The notes under the pieces: model-generated
What the model was told of the DNA's origin: nothing
Seen by the model: only the letters and a program-made list of their open reading frames with translations
Database searches by the model: none
Program-made: the position numbers and the translations under genes
Part shown: positions 35,468-46,276 of the stretch, in pieces
How positions within the stretch are numbered: the first letter of the stretch is position 1
Layout: every line of letters begins with the position of its first letter
Assembly (NCBI GenBank): GCA_016841525.1
Contig: JAENYZ010000004.1
Coordinates: 62,001 to 126,000, forward strand
Origin: Anaerolineaceae bacterium
Lineage (GTDB): Bacteria > Chloroflexota > Anaerolineae > Anaerolineales > Anaerolineaceae
Length of the DNA: 64,000 nucleotides
Reading direction: 5' to 3'

Positions 35468-36832
35468 ATGAAAAAATTATTGATTATTTACATCGCAATA
35501 TTTAGCCTCGCCCTCATCCCTTTAAGCAATGTCGTTAATGCAGGGACAATCCCAACATTTTCGATCCAGGGTGTAACTGAAGGTGAAAAAGTCACCATTG
35601 TGACACAGAACTATCCTGCTGATAAGGACTTTGTCGCGCGAATGGGTCTGCTTGGTACGCAGGGAATTGACGGCATTGTTGTTGTCACAGTGAATTCCGC
35701 TGATGGCGGCAGCCTGGTATTCAGCTTCGATATTCCAGCCGAGCTTCAAGCAGAAGACGCAATAGCCATCCGTCTTGATTCAACCACAGGCGGCTACTAT
35801 TCCTACAATTGGTTTTACAATAATGATTTCGGTTCCCATGAGGGTGGGACACCCGCAGAGGATGCAGATGAAACACCCGAAGAACCAGGTGAAACCCCTG
35901 AGGAACCCAGTCCCTACACGGGCATCCCGACATTCACCATTACCGATGTCGTCGAAGATGAAAATGTCACGATTGTTACCGACAATTTCCCGGCTGAATA
36001 TAATTTTGATGTGCTCATGGGTAAAATCGGTACCCAGGGTGTCAACGGCATTTATGTAACAACGGTGAACTCGGGGGATGGCGGCGCACTAACAGGCACA
36101 TTTGACATCCCGGATGAATTAAAGGGCGAAAGCAAAATTGCCATACGGCTGCAGTCTGACACCGACAATTACTATGCCTACAACTGGTTTTACAATAATG
36201 ATGGGAATGAACCAGATCCTATATACACTGGCATTCCTGCTATAAGCATCACATCTGTCGAACCCGACGAAAGTGTGACGGTAGAGATGCATAATTTCCC
36301 CTATGAAAAAGAATTTATCGTCTTGATGGGGAAGATTGGCACACGGGGTATCGGCGGTATTGAAGTCACAAGGATTGATTCTGGTGACGGCGGAGATTTC
36401 ACAGAAACCTTTGATATCCCTGCCGAGCTGGAAGGTTTGTACCAGATTGCAATACGTCTCCAAACATCTGACGGGGTTTTCTTTGCCTATAACTGGTTCT
36501 ATAACAACACAGAAAGTGCGTCAACACCTGAAGCATACACTGGCATCCCGACCTTCACAATATCTGAGGTTGTAAAAGACGAATCGGTTTCAGTCCTGAC
36601 AAATAATTTCCCTGCCAATTACGACTTTGACGTACTGATGGGAAAGATGTTCACCAGGGGTATCAACGGCATTTATGTTACGACCGTAAACTCTGGCGAA
36701 GGCGGGGCACTCTCTGGCACCTTCAGCATCCCTGAAGCCTTACAGGGTGACGACAGGATTGCAATTCGTTTACAATCAACCATCGGTGGATTCTACGCCT
36801 ATAACTGGTTTTTCAATGCTGATTACCCATAA
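35468..36832 (+). CDS. Exported protein of four tandem beta-rich repeats
   Basis: A 454-residue secreted protein. After the signal peptide (cleavage near VNAG, residue 25) come four repeats of about 90 residues, starting near residues 28, 152, 250 and 355. Each opens with an IPTFTI-like strand, has NFPA and DVLMGKIGTQGINGI in the middle, then a glycine-rich turn (NSGDGGAL), IPxxL, IAIRLQS, and closes with YNWFYNN. A Glu/Pro/Thr linker (residues 121-150) separates repeats 1 and 2. I recognise no named domain; an Ig-like surface, binding or structural role is inferred. No anchor is visible. Confidence 0.83.
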   Translation: MKKLLIIYIAIFSLALIPLSNVVNAGTIPTFSIQGVTEGEKVTIVTQNYPADKDFVARMGLLGTQGIDGIVVVTVNSADGGSLVFSFDIPAELQAEDAIAIRLDSTTGGYYSYNWFYNNDFGSHEGGTPAEDADETPEEPGETPEEPSPYTGIPTFTITDVVEDENVTIVTDNFPAEYNFDVLMGKIGTQGVNGIYVTTVNSGDGGALTGTFDIPDELKGESKIAIRLQSDTDNYYAYNWFYNNDGNEPDPIYTGIPAISITSVEPDESVTVEMHNFPYEKEFIVLMGKIGTRGIGGIEVTRIDSGDGGDFTETFDIPAELEGLYQIAIRLQTSDGVFFAYNWFYNNTESASTPEAYTGIPTFTISEVVKDESVSVLTNNFPANYDFDVLMGKMFTRGINGIYVTTVNSGEGGALSGTFSIPEALQGDDRIAIRLQSTIGGFYAYNWFFNADYP

Positions 36833-36957
36833 AAATTAGGTGTACCTATCCGCAAAATTTTAATCTATTAATAAATCGTAAAATCGGTCAAAAATCGCTT
36901 CATATATCTGGTCTCGCGTCTCCTAATGTGGTAAGATGCAGTCGAGGTAAATGATAT

Positions 36958-37338
36958 ATGGAAAACAAAATTACAATCATTGAAGGCCCTACCCCAAATT
37001 TTGACTCCGTTGAAACGGATTTCATTATGGGCATTAACGGCTGGACGGCAGGACTGAGCGAAGGCCCTTACCTTTACGACACCGCCAGGACAACCTTGCG
37101 AACCTTCAACGGACCTGCTTTGCTCGAACGCTGTCACAAAGCCTGGGCACACAAAGCGACCATGTTCCTCGAGTACCGCGATCCCATTGGTATGAAGAAG
37201 GAAGTGCCGATTGTTGCAGCCAGAACCGTTGATGCTGAAGATGGCGATCTGTTGATTTTATGGGTTCGAAAGGAACCTGAAGAAGATGAGGAAGCAGATT
37301 TCAACATCGATTTTGATGACATGGATGATGATTGGTAA
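36958..37338 (+). CDS. Conserved-looking acidic hypothetical protein
   Basis: A 126-residue soluble protein with no signal peptide. It has a folded-looking N-terminal part (TIIEGPTPNFDS, GLSEGPYLYDTARTTLRTFNG, VPIVAARTVDAEDGDLLILWV) and a strongly acidic C-terminal tail of about 20 residues (EEDEEADFNIDFDDMDDDW). The family is not recognised. GAGG lies about 10 nt before the ATG. A strong terminator and a tRNA gene follow. Confidence 0.8.
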   Translation: MENKITIIEGPTPNFDSVETDFIMGINGWTAGLSEGPYLYDTARTTLRTFNGPALLERCHKAWAHKATMFLEYRDPIGMKKEVPIVAARTVDAEDGDLLILWVRKEPEEDEEADFNIDFDDMDDDW

Positions 37339-37360
37339 ACAAAGCTGAAAAAGTAAAAGT

Positions 37361-37386
37361 AAAAGCGCCCATCGGGGCGCTTTTTT
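37361..37386 (+). terminator. Intrinsic terminator
   Basis: An AAGCGCCC/GGGGCGCTT stem with a 3-nt ATC loop is followed by TTTTTT. Confidence 0.88.
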
Positions 37387-37396
37387 GATTTAATGA

Positions 37397-37470
37397 TGCT
37401 CCAGGAGGGACTCGAACCCCCAACCTAGGCGTTAGGAGTGCCTTGCTCTATCCATTTGAGCTACTGGAGC
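37397..37470 (-). tRNA. tRNA-Arg (anticodon CCU)
   Basis: A full cloverleaf on the minus strand: acceptor GCTCCAG/CTGGAGC, D stem GCTC/GAGC, anticodon loop CTCCTAA giving anticodon CCT, T stem GGGGG/CCCTC with loop TTCGAGT, discriminator A. CCA is not encoded. The last anticodon-stem pair (31-39) is an A-C mismatch. Confidence 0.93.
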
Positions 37471-37496
37471 TTTTCCGTTTTGAATTATAGCACACA

Positions 37497-38594
37497 TCAA
37501 GGTAATACGGTCCAAGGATTCAGGAAACCACCCAGGTAACGAACCTCAAAGTGCAGGTGAGGACCGGTTGAGTTTCCGGTTGACCCGGCATAACCAATCA
37601 CCTGCCCCTGCACAGCATTAGAACCGCAGGAAACAACCATTGAGGAAAGGTGGGCATATAGTGTATGGTAACCATTCTGATGGTCAATCATGATCACATT
37701 ACCGTAACCATTACTGTCCCATCCAGAAAATACCACAACACCAGAATCTGATGCATATATCGGTGCACCGGTGCCAGCGGCAATATCAATCGCTAGGTGA
37801 CCGGACCAGAAATCATTGCCAGACAGGTAGTGATTGCCAGCAGGCCAAATAAAGAAGCCACCACCCCACAAACCAGGCCCGTCAACGGTACATCCGCCGG
37901 GAAGCGAGGCATTGGTGCCTGAGCGCCCTACAGCATAGGTTGGCACAACCCACTGTTGAAATTCTCGCTGACCATTTGGTATCATCACCAATTCGCCTTC
38001 TTCAATTTCAGGGTTTGTGATATCTAATTTGTTTCCTGACCAATTCAAAATTTCATCCACATCCGCTCGAAAATCCCTGGCGACATTCTCCAGGGTGTCC
38101 CCCTCTCGCCACTCATATAGAATACCGTTGGTTGGTGGGATAATTAATTCCTGCCCGGGGGAAATGGAGTGCGGATCATCTTTGAGAACGTCATAGTTTG
38201 ACCACAAAAGGGTTTCGGGCGAAATATTGAACTTGCTAGCAATACTGAACACGGCATCGCCGGTGTCAACCACATACTTAACAGGCTCGCTTCGTGGACG
38301 CGTGGGCGCTATTGTGCGTGGTTCAGGGTACCGTATCAAGTGGTCGTCTTCTACCTCGGCCTCAAAATACGGCATACTTGCCAGCGCTTCAGCAGAAGCA
38401 TCTGAAACTGTGCCAACTGAAATGGCTTCAGTTTCGCCATTCATCTCTGCCATTTGCTGCGCTAAGATCGGCTGCCAGTAAAGCATTGAGACAAGAATCG
38501 CAACAAGCAATGCTGTCACAGCCCAGGATCCCCAAAGCCGCAGGTTTTTATTTTTTTCTTCCAATGGATTGACTGTTTCTGATTGAGTATCCAA
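37497..38594 (-). CDS. LysM and M23 domain cell-wall peptidase
   Basis: A membrane-anchored peptidoglycan hydrolase or regulator. There is one transmembrane segment (WGSWAVTALLVAILVSMLYW). Two LysM-type modules follow (YVVDTGDAVFSIASKFNISPE to LIIPP, and YEWREGDTLENVARDFRAD to VMIP). The C-terminal LytM domain has zinc ligands in HLAIDIAAG and GPHLHFEV plus the YHTLYAHLS motif. The start is uncertain. A TTG at 38594 has AGGTGA 5 nt upstream, while a GTG at 38603 has only a weak site. Either start falls just after the rho stop, so the gene probably shares the rho transcript. Confidence 0.87.
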   Translation of the reverse strand: MDTQSETVNPLEEKNKNLRLWGSWAVTALLVAILVSMLYWQPILAQQMAEMNGETEAISVGTVSDASAEALASMPYFEAEVEDDHLIRYPEPRTIAPTRPRSEPVKYVVDTGDAVFSIASKFNISPETLLWSNYDVLKDDPHSISPGQELIIPPTNGILYEWREGDTLENVARDFRADVDEILNWSGNKLDITNPEIEEGELVMIPNGQREFQQWVVPTYAVGRSGTNASLPGGCTVDGPGLWGGGFFIWPAGNHYLSGNDFWSGHLAIDIAAGTGAPIYASDSGVVVFSGWDSNGYGNVIMIDHQNGYHTLYAHLSSMVVSCGSNAVQGQVIGYAGSTGNSTGPHLHFEVRYLGGFLNPWTVLP

Positions 38595-38619
38595 AAGTGT
38601 CACCTGAATCTTTTTTCGA

Positions 38620-39891
38620 TCAGTCGGTGTTGAGTGTTTCAAGGAATTCAAGATTGGTCTTCGTGCGTGCGATTTGTTGAACAATGGCTTCCATGGCAAC
38701 GGCTGTATCCATTCCAGCACCTTGCGGCGGTGAGCTGATCATCTGCAAATACATTCGCCGCATCAACCAGGCACGTTTGAGGATGTCTGGGCCAAGCAGC
38801 AAATCTTCTCGACGTGTGGAAGATCGCTCAATATCAATTGCAGGAAAGGTCCTGCGTTCCTGCAGCCGCCTTGAAAGATGGAGTTCCATGTTACCCGTTC
38901 CTTTGAATTCTTCAAAGACAACGTCATCTAATCGAGAACCTGTGTCCACAAGGGCTGTTGCAATAATTGAAAGAGAGCCGCCCTCTTCGAGATTTCGAGC
39001 TGCACCAAAGAAATTCTTTGGTGGATAAAGTGCTGAAGGATCCAAACCGCCAGAGAGCGTCCTGCCTGAGGGATTGACAACAAGGTTATAAGCACGTGCT
39101 AATCTTGTCAATGAGTCCATTAAGATCACAACATCATGTCCTGACTCGACCAGGCGTTTTGCCCGTTCCAGGGCAATTTCTGCCATGCGAACATGGGCGG
39201 TCACGGGCTCATCAAAGGTCGAAGCAACAACCTCTGCCTCAACAGAACGATCCATATCCGTCACCTCTTCAGGTCGCTCGCCAATTAAGGACATGATCTG
39301 GCGAACATCCGGGTGATTCGTATAAATCGCGTTTGCGATGTCCTTTAATATCGTGGTTTTGCCTGCTTTGGGAGGTGAGACGATCATTCCGCGCTGACCA
39401 CGCCCAATGGGGGCAATCAGATTGATTATTCTTGTGGAAAGGACTTTTGGATCAAATTCCAAATTGAATCTTTGATCCGGGAAAATAGGCGTCAATTTGC
39501 CAAATTGCGGCCGCTTTCGAGCATCTTCAGGTGTCATACCATTAACATATTCCACCTTTAGCAGTCCATAGTGCCGTTCTGACTCTCTGGGCGGGCGGAC
39601 ATGCCCAATAACCATATCGCCAGAGCGCAGTTCATAACGGCGCAATTGTGCCTGGGAGACATAAACATCCTCGGACCCGATCCGATAATTCTGGCGCAAG
39701 AAACCTATACCTTCATTCATGATTTCCAACACACCGCCCCGGATTTCAAGGCCCTCAGTTTCACCCATTGCCCTGGCTATGAGTAAGATCAAACTTTCTT
39801 TTTTATGTCGTTGTGGTCGGGGAATACCCAAATCATGGGCGATCGTGCGCAGTTCAGTGAGCGTTTTCTGTTCTAATTCTAATATTTCCAT
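38620..39891 (-). CDS. rho: Transcription termination factor Rho
   Basis: An RNA-dependent hexameric ATPase/helicase, 423 residues. The N-terminal Rho_N helix bundle ([28 protein letters not shown]) precedes the cold-shock RNA-binding domain ([18 protein letters not shown]). The Walker A is SPPKAGKTT and the Walker B region is [16 protein letters not shown]. The Q and R loops follow, with [30 protein letters not shown]. All active-site motifs are intact. A promoter at 40191-40219 gives a leader of about 290 nt. Confidence 0.97.
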   Translation of the reverse strand: MEILELEQKTLTELRTIAHDLGIPRPQRHKKESLILLIARAMGETEGLEIRGGVLEIMNEGIGFLRQNYRIGSEDVYVSQAQLRRYELRSGDMVIGHVRPPRESERHYGLLKVEYVNGMTPEDARKRPQFGKLTPIFPDQRFNLEFDPKVLSTRIINLIAPIGRGQRGMIVSPPKAGKTTILKDIANAIYTNHPDVRQIMSLIGERPEEVTDMDRSVEAEVVASTFDEPVTAHVRMAEIALERAKRLVESGHDVVILMDSLTRLARAYNLVVNPSGRTLSGGLDPSALYPPKNFFGAARNLEEGGSLSIIATALVDTGSRLDDVVFEEFKGTGNMELHLSRRLQERRTFPAIDIERSSTRREDLLLGPDILKRAWLMRRMYLQMISSPPQGAGMDTAVAMEAIVQQIARTKTNLEFLETLNTD

Positions 39892-39937
39892 TGTTCAATT
39901 CTTCTTTTCTAAAAATCCTTATTAATAATTACTAAAA

Positions 39938-39972
39938 ACGTGTGAATTTCTCCCACATACACGTTGTATGTG
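39938..39972 (-). promoter_or_regulatory. Alternative hairpins in the rho leader
   Basis: On the minus strand CACATACA and TGTATGTG (39954-39972) form a perfect 8-bp hairpin. ACGTGT within it can instead pair with ACACGT (39938-39943), followed by a TTTTT run. The two foldings exclude each other, as in an attenuator. They lie about 45-80 nt before the rho ATG. Confidence 0.35.
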
Positions 39973-40190
39973 CCCCATAAATTTCAAGAAGGGTAGATAA
40001 TTATAAGCAGTAAAAATACCATTAGGCAGTTAGCCATCCCGCGCGTAGAACAAGGTCGATATCAGTCTGTTGAGAAAATTTTGTTAGTTCTTATGTTAAA
40101 GACATTCGGGAAACGTTCTTTCGCACGGCAGCTGAAATAAGTATTGTTATTTACATCAGCAACTTGAAGCCCACATTGGATAGCTCAAGT

Positions 40191-40219
40191 ATTATATCAG
40201 ACTTTCAAATCCCAGGCAA
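40191..40219 (-). promoter_or_regulatory. Promoter of rho (TTGCCT-17-TATAAT)
   Basis: On the minus strand TTGCCT (40219-40214) and TATAAT (40196-40191) are separated by 17 bp. The -35 overlaps a 10-bp inverted repeat (AGGCAAGCAA/TTGCTTGCCT, 40214-40247), which could be an operator. The remaining sequence between rho and ftsK shows no gene. Confidence 0.6.
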
Positions 40220-40363
40220 GCAAAAACAAGGCTTAGATTGCTTGCCTATTTCCATTTCATATTACTTGAAATTTTTATTTGGTCAAGGGTCTTTATTAAA
40301 TGAAATTCCTTGAATTGTAGGCGCTTCTGTCAGAACGCCAAATACGAAGATTAAGATTTGGTG

Positions 40364-40372
40364 TGCTATAAT
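40364..40372 (+). promoter_or_regulatory. Extended -10 promoter of ftsK (TGCTATAAT)
   Basis: A TG-N-TATAAT extended -10 lies 42 nt before the ftsK ATG. No good -35 is seen, as is usual for extended -10 promoters. Confidence 0.5.
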
Positions 40373-40414
40373 CCATTCCAGAAAGAACGGCTTTATTCTT
40401 ATCAGGAGCGCTGG

Positions 40415-42676
<2,262 letters not shown>

Positions 42677-42786
42677 AGCCTTTTCAGGAATCTCACCCTC
42701 AAATTAAATTGACAACCAGCCGCAAAACGGTACAATAGTGGAAGCTGATTGTATTCCTTTGGAAGAAAACAATTAAAGTTTTTGGG

Positions 42787-42815
42787 TTGCGAAGTTCAAA
42801 ATAAACCCTTATAAT
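42787..42815 (+). promoter_or_regulatory. Promoter TTGCGA-17-TATAAT of the S1 gene
   Basis: TTGCGA (42787-42792) and TATAAT (42810-42815) are spaced by exactly 17 bp, 34 nt before the ATG. Confidence 0.65.
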
Positions 42816-42849
42816 CAGCGAGAAAATCAACTCTGGAGTTATAACTTTT

Positions 42850-44541
42850 ATGGACCAAAACGAAATATTAAACACAACGGGGGAAGAAGAAGGCGAAGAG
42901 GAATCCACCAACAAGATGGAAGCCCTACTGGCTGAGGAAGGTTTAACAATTGACTTTCCTAAACGCGGCGAAATCCGCAAAGGCACCATTGCGAGCATCA
43001 GTGACGGGCAAATCCTCGTCAGTGTCGGCGCAAAATCAGAAGGAATCCTAGCTGGAAAAGAACTTGATTCGATCGATGATGAAACGGTTGAATCATGGAA
43101 AGTTGGGGATGAGATCAAAGTTTTTGTCGTTACACCTGAAGACTCAAACGGCAACCTGATCCTTTCCTTTAACCGTGCCCTCGAAGAAGAGAACTGGCAA
43201 ACAGCCGAAGAACTTTTGGAATCGGATGATTCATTCACTTCCAAAATCGAAGGCTACAATAAAGGCGGCTTACTGGTACCTCTGGGTACCATTCGCGGCT
43301 TTGTGCCCGCTTCTCAAATTGGCCTTGGACGCCGATTGACCATCACAGGCAACTCACCTGACGAGCGCTACAGCGAAATGGTTGGTGAGGAAATTGAGGT
43401 ATGTGTGATCGAAGTTGATCGCGAACGCCGTCGATTGATCCTCTCCGAACGCGCTGCCAGCAGCGAGACACGTGATTCCATCAAGGAACGTGTGATTGAT
43501 GAACTGGAAGAGGGCGAAATCCGCACCGGTCGTGTGACCAGTCTTGCAGATTTTGGCGCTTTCGTCAATATCAACGGTGCTGACGGGCTTGTGCACCTCT
43601 CTGAGCTGTCCTGGGAGCACATCAACCATCCAAGTGAAGTGCTGGAGGTTGGGCAGGAAATCAAGGTTAAGGTCATCAGCATTGATGAAGATCGAAAACG
43701 CATTGGTCTGTCCATCCGAAGATTGAAGGATGATCCATGGGAAGATCAAATCGAAGCACTGACCGAAGGCCAGCTGGTTGAAGGCAAAATCACCCGCCTG
43801 ACCAACTTTGGTGCCTTTGCAAGACTGCTGCTTGATGATGTCGAAGGTGACCTCGAAGGTCTGATCCACATCTCAGAAATCAGCGAACGACGCATCGAAC
43901 ATCCCAAAGAGGTTCTCAAAGAAGGTGAAGTTGTTACTTTGCGAATCATCAAGATTGAAGAAGAAACACATCGCATCGGTTTGAGCATGCGACGAGTTGA
44001 TTCTCCCGCATATACCGACCTCGACTGGAAAACCCTCACAAATGAGTTTGACGTCGAAGATCTCTCAGATGAACTTGCTGAAGCTAAAGCAAAAGTTGAA
44101 GAAACATCTGAAGACCTGGTAGAAGATGCCGGTGATAAGGTTGAAGAAACCAAAGAACAGGCTGAAGAAGTCGTCGAAGACGTCGCCCAAGAGGTTGAAG
44201 AAGCCGAAGAACAGGCAGAAGAGACTATTGAAGACGTTGCCGAAGAGGCTGAAGAGACTATTGAAGACGTTGCCGAAGAGGCTGAAGATCTGGTTGAAGA
44301 TGCCGATGAAACAGTTGAAGAAGCCGAAGAACAGGCAGAAGAGACCGTTGAAGACGTCGTCGAAGAAGCTGAAGAACTGGTCGAAGAAACCCTTGATAAG
44401 GCAGAAGATGCTGGAGAAAAGGTTGCAGAGACCGTTGAAGACGTCGTTGAAGACGCCAAAGATCTGATCGAAGAAGTTGTCGAAGACGTGAAAGCCGAAC
44501 TCGAACCTGAAGATGACAGCGAAGAAGAAAAAGCTGAATAA
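42850..44541 (+). CDS. rpsA: Ribosomal protein S1 homologue (four S1 domains) with long acidic tail
   Basis: An RNA-binding translation initiation protein of 563 residues. Four S1 OB-fold domains lie at about residues 40-108, 127-199, 222-291 and 307-382. The third and fourth show the canonical GxVTxLxxFGAFV and HISEIS pattern. From about 405 to the end the sequence is an almost purely Glu/Asp/Ala/Val helix with an 11-residue period (such as IEDVAEEAEET), ending in EPEDDSEEEKAE. Such a tail is not part of the usual S1. Gram-positive-type four-domain S1 proteins are known. Long reading frames antisense to the tail are artefacts of the repeat. Confidence 0.9.
   Translation: MDQNEILNTTGEEEGEEESTNKMEALLAEEGLTIDFPKRGEIRKGTIASISDGQILVSVGAKSEGILAGKELDSIDDETVESWKVGDEIKVFVVTPEDSNGNLILSFNRALEEENWQTAEELLESDDSFTSKIEGYNKGGLLVPLGTIRGFVPASQIGLGRRLTITGNSPDERYSEMVGEEIEVCVIEVDRERRRLILSERAASSETRDSIKERVIDELEEGEIRTGRVTSLADFGAFVNINGADGLVHLSELSWEHINHPSEVLEVGQEIKVKVISIDEDRKRIGLSIRRLKDDPWEDQIEALTEGQLVEGKITRLTNFGAFARLLLDDVEGDLEGLIHISEISERRIEHPKEVLKEGEVVTLRIIKIEEETHRIGLSMRRVDSPAYTDLDWKTLTNEFDVEDLSDELAEAKAKVEETSEDLVEDAGDKVEETKEQAEEVVEDVAQEVEEAEEQAEETIEDVAEEAEETIEDVAEEAEDLVEDADETVEEAEEQAEETVEDVVEEAEELVEETLDKAEDAGEKVAETVEDVVEDAKDLIEEVVEDVKAELEPEDDSEEEKAE
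44221..44286 (+). repeat. Perfect 33-bp tandem duplication inside the S1 tail
   Basis: Two exact copies of a 33-bp unit (44221-44253 and 44254-44286) encode ETIEDVAEEAE twice. The unit equals one 11-residue period of the acidic tail, which suggests growth by slippage or unequal crossover. Confidence 0.85.
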
Positions 44542-44555
44542 TCCAAGATAATCGA

Positions 44556-44581
44556 AGCGCACCGGGTCACCCCGGTGCGCT
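44556..44581 (+). terminator. GC-rich hairpin after the S1 gene
   Basis: GCGCACCGGG pairs perfectly with CCCGGTGCGC around a 4-nt loop, 15 nt after the stop. The following sequence is AT-rich but has no long T run, so the terminator may be imperfect. Confidence 0.65.
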
Positions 44582-44594
44582 ATGCATTTAATTT

Positions 44595-45692
44595 ATGAAT
44601 TTTCTGATTGATTCTCACGAAGACATTGCCTGGAATATCCTAAACCTGAAACGTGATTATACGCTATCCGCGTATGACACTCGTCAGGCTGAGAAAAACA
44701 CGCCCATCCCTGCCTTTAATGGCAGTACTTTACTAGGATGGCCGCAGTACGTGGAGGGGAACGTATGCATCATTTTTGGCACCTTGTTTTGTGAGCCCCG
44801 CAGGTTGGACAATGGTAAATACCCCGTCCTGAATTACGAAACACCTTCTGAAGCCCATCAATGCTATCGAAAAAACCTGGATGCGTACCAACGATTGACG
44901 GATGAAAACCCAGAGAAATTCAAGCTCATTCTGAATCAATCTGACCTTGCCCAGCATCTCAGCGCCTGGGATACCCATATAAACGCACCAAAGGACACGC
45001 CCCCGCCGGTTGGCATCGTGATCCTGATGGAAGGTGCCGAAGGCATTACAGAACCCGCACAGGTGGAGGACTGGTATTATTGGGGCGTTAGGATCATCGG
45101 CCCAGCCTGGGCTGGTAACGCTTATTGCGGCGGCACCCGGGAACCCGGTCCGTTGACCAAAACCGGCTATGCTTTGCTTGAAAACATGGCAGACCTGGGC
45201 TTCATCCTGGATATCAGCCACATGGACCATCAATCTGCCCGTCAGGCGCTCGACTTTTACCCGGGACAGGTAATTGCTTCACATTCAAACGCTGAAGCAC
45301 TGATCAAAAATATCCCTATCAACCGCCACCTTAAAAACAAAACCATTCAACAACTAATCGAACGCGATGGCGTTATGGGTATTGTGCCTTTGAATAGCTT
45401 TCTTGACTGGGATTGGCGTTCACATGGCGGCCGCCAATCGCTCAGCCTGAATAACATCATTGCCCAAATTGATTATGTTTGCCAGATCGCCGGGAACACA
45501 CGCCATGTCGGCATCGGCACAGATTTTGACGGGGGTTATGGTGTTGAATCGGTACCACCGGAAATTGACACAATTGCTGACTTGCAAAAAATTGCCCCTA
45601 AACTTGCTGAAAAAGGTTACAATGATGAGGATATTAACCGCATCTTTAACGGCAACTGGCTCAGGATCCTGAAGAGTAACTTACCCACCTGA
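44595..45692 (+). CDS. Membrane dipeptidase family (M19) metallopeptidase
   Basis: A 365-residue zinc dipeptidase of the renal dipeptidase type. Metal ligands are seen in DSHEDI (D6, H8), the bridging glutamate in LMEGAEGI, LDISHMDH, and VIASHSNAEAL. GIGTDFDGG is the usual C-terminal motif. There is no signal peptide, so it is cytoplasmic. It lies right after the S1 hairpin with no clear ribosome-binding site. Its stop overlaps the next ATG by one base (TGATG). Confidence 0.92.
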   Translation: MNFLIDSHEDIAWNILNLKRDYTLSAYDTRQAEKNTPIPAFNGSTLLGWPQYVEGNVCIIFGTLFCEPRRLDNGKYPVLNYETPSEAHQCYRKNLDAYQRLTDENPEKFKLILNQSDLAQHLSAWDTHINAPKDTPPPVGIVILMEGAEGITEPAQVEDWYYWGVRIIGPAWAGNAYCGGTREPGPLTKTGYALLENMADLGFILDISHMDHQSARQALDFYPGQVIASHSNAEALIKNIPINRHLKNKTIQQLIERDGVMGIVPLNSFLDWDWRSHGGRQSLSLNNIIAQIDYVCQIAGNTRHVGIGTDFDGGYGVESVPPEIDTIADLQKIAPKLAEKGYNDEDINRIFNGNWLRILKSNLPT

Positions 45693-46276
45693 TGATAGAA
45701 AAAGAAGATAAAACACAAAAACAAACACAGATTTTCAACGATGAAATCCTGCCTGATATCGAGGATACCGATCTAACCCTCCCAAAGACAAGGATTCGCC
45801 TTGGTTTGATAATGGCTGTCGTGGGGTACTTTATATTTTTACTTGGCGCCCGTCCAGGATTATTTGGTTTGGATCGAAGTCGCGTGATTGGATTTGTGCA
45901 AATTTCCGTCTTTTTAGTCGGGCTTGCCTTCATCTCCCTTGGCAGCTACCTTACGCTAAACGCAATGTGGCCAAACGGAAAAAAGACCATTGCGGCCGAT
46001 ATTGGAATCCGATTGATCAGCACAGGATATGTTGTATCTGTATTTACATCAATGGCGGATATCTTTGGCATGGGCAGTCACCCCCTTCCAGATGTCTTCT
46101 TTGGGCCATTACAGGCAAGAGGTATGGAACTTGGGATGATAACCATTGCCATTGGATTCTTGTTACTCATTCGTTATAAAAGAACGAATAATCATACTGC
46201 TTTCTCGGAAGGAAATGGCCAGGAAGAAACGGATGCTGTAAATGAAATCCCATCAAACGAGATCAGCCAGCCTTAA
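45692..46276 (+). CDS. Four-helix membrane protein of unknown function
   Basis: A 194-residue protein with an acidic cytoplasmic N terminus (about 35 residues). Transmembrane segments lie near residues 35-55, 70-90, 105-125 and 145-162, and the C-terminal tail is polar. The family is not recognised. Its start overlaps the dipeptidase stop, so it is translationally coupled to it. Its stop overlaps the stop of the convergent flavoprotein gene by 4 bp. Confidence 0.8.
   Translation: MIEKEDKTQKQTQIFNDEILPDIEDTDLTLPKTRIRLGLIMAVVGYFIFLLGARPGLFGLDRSRVIGFVQISVFLVGLAFISLGSYLTLNAMWPNGKKTIAADIGIRLISTGYVVSVFTSMADIFGMGSHPLPDVFFGPLQARGMELGMITIAIGFLLLIRYKRTNNHTAFSEGNGQEETDAVNEIPSNEISQP

Noticed and set aside
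43746-44570. Long minus-strand frames antisense to the S1 tail, Ser- or Phe-rich
   Set aside because: They arise from the Glu-codon repeats on the coding strand. No promoter or ribosome-binding site supports them, and the S1 frame has clear domains.
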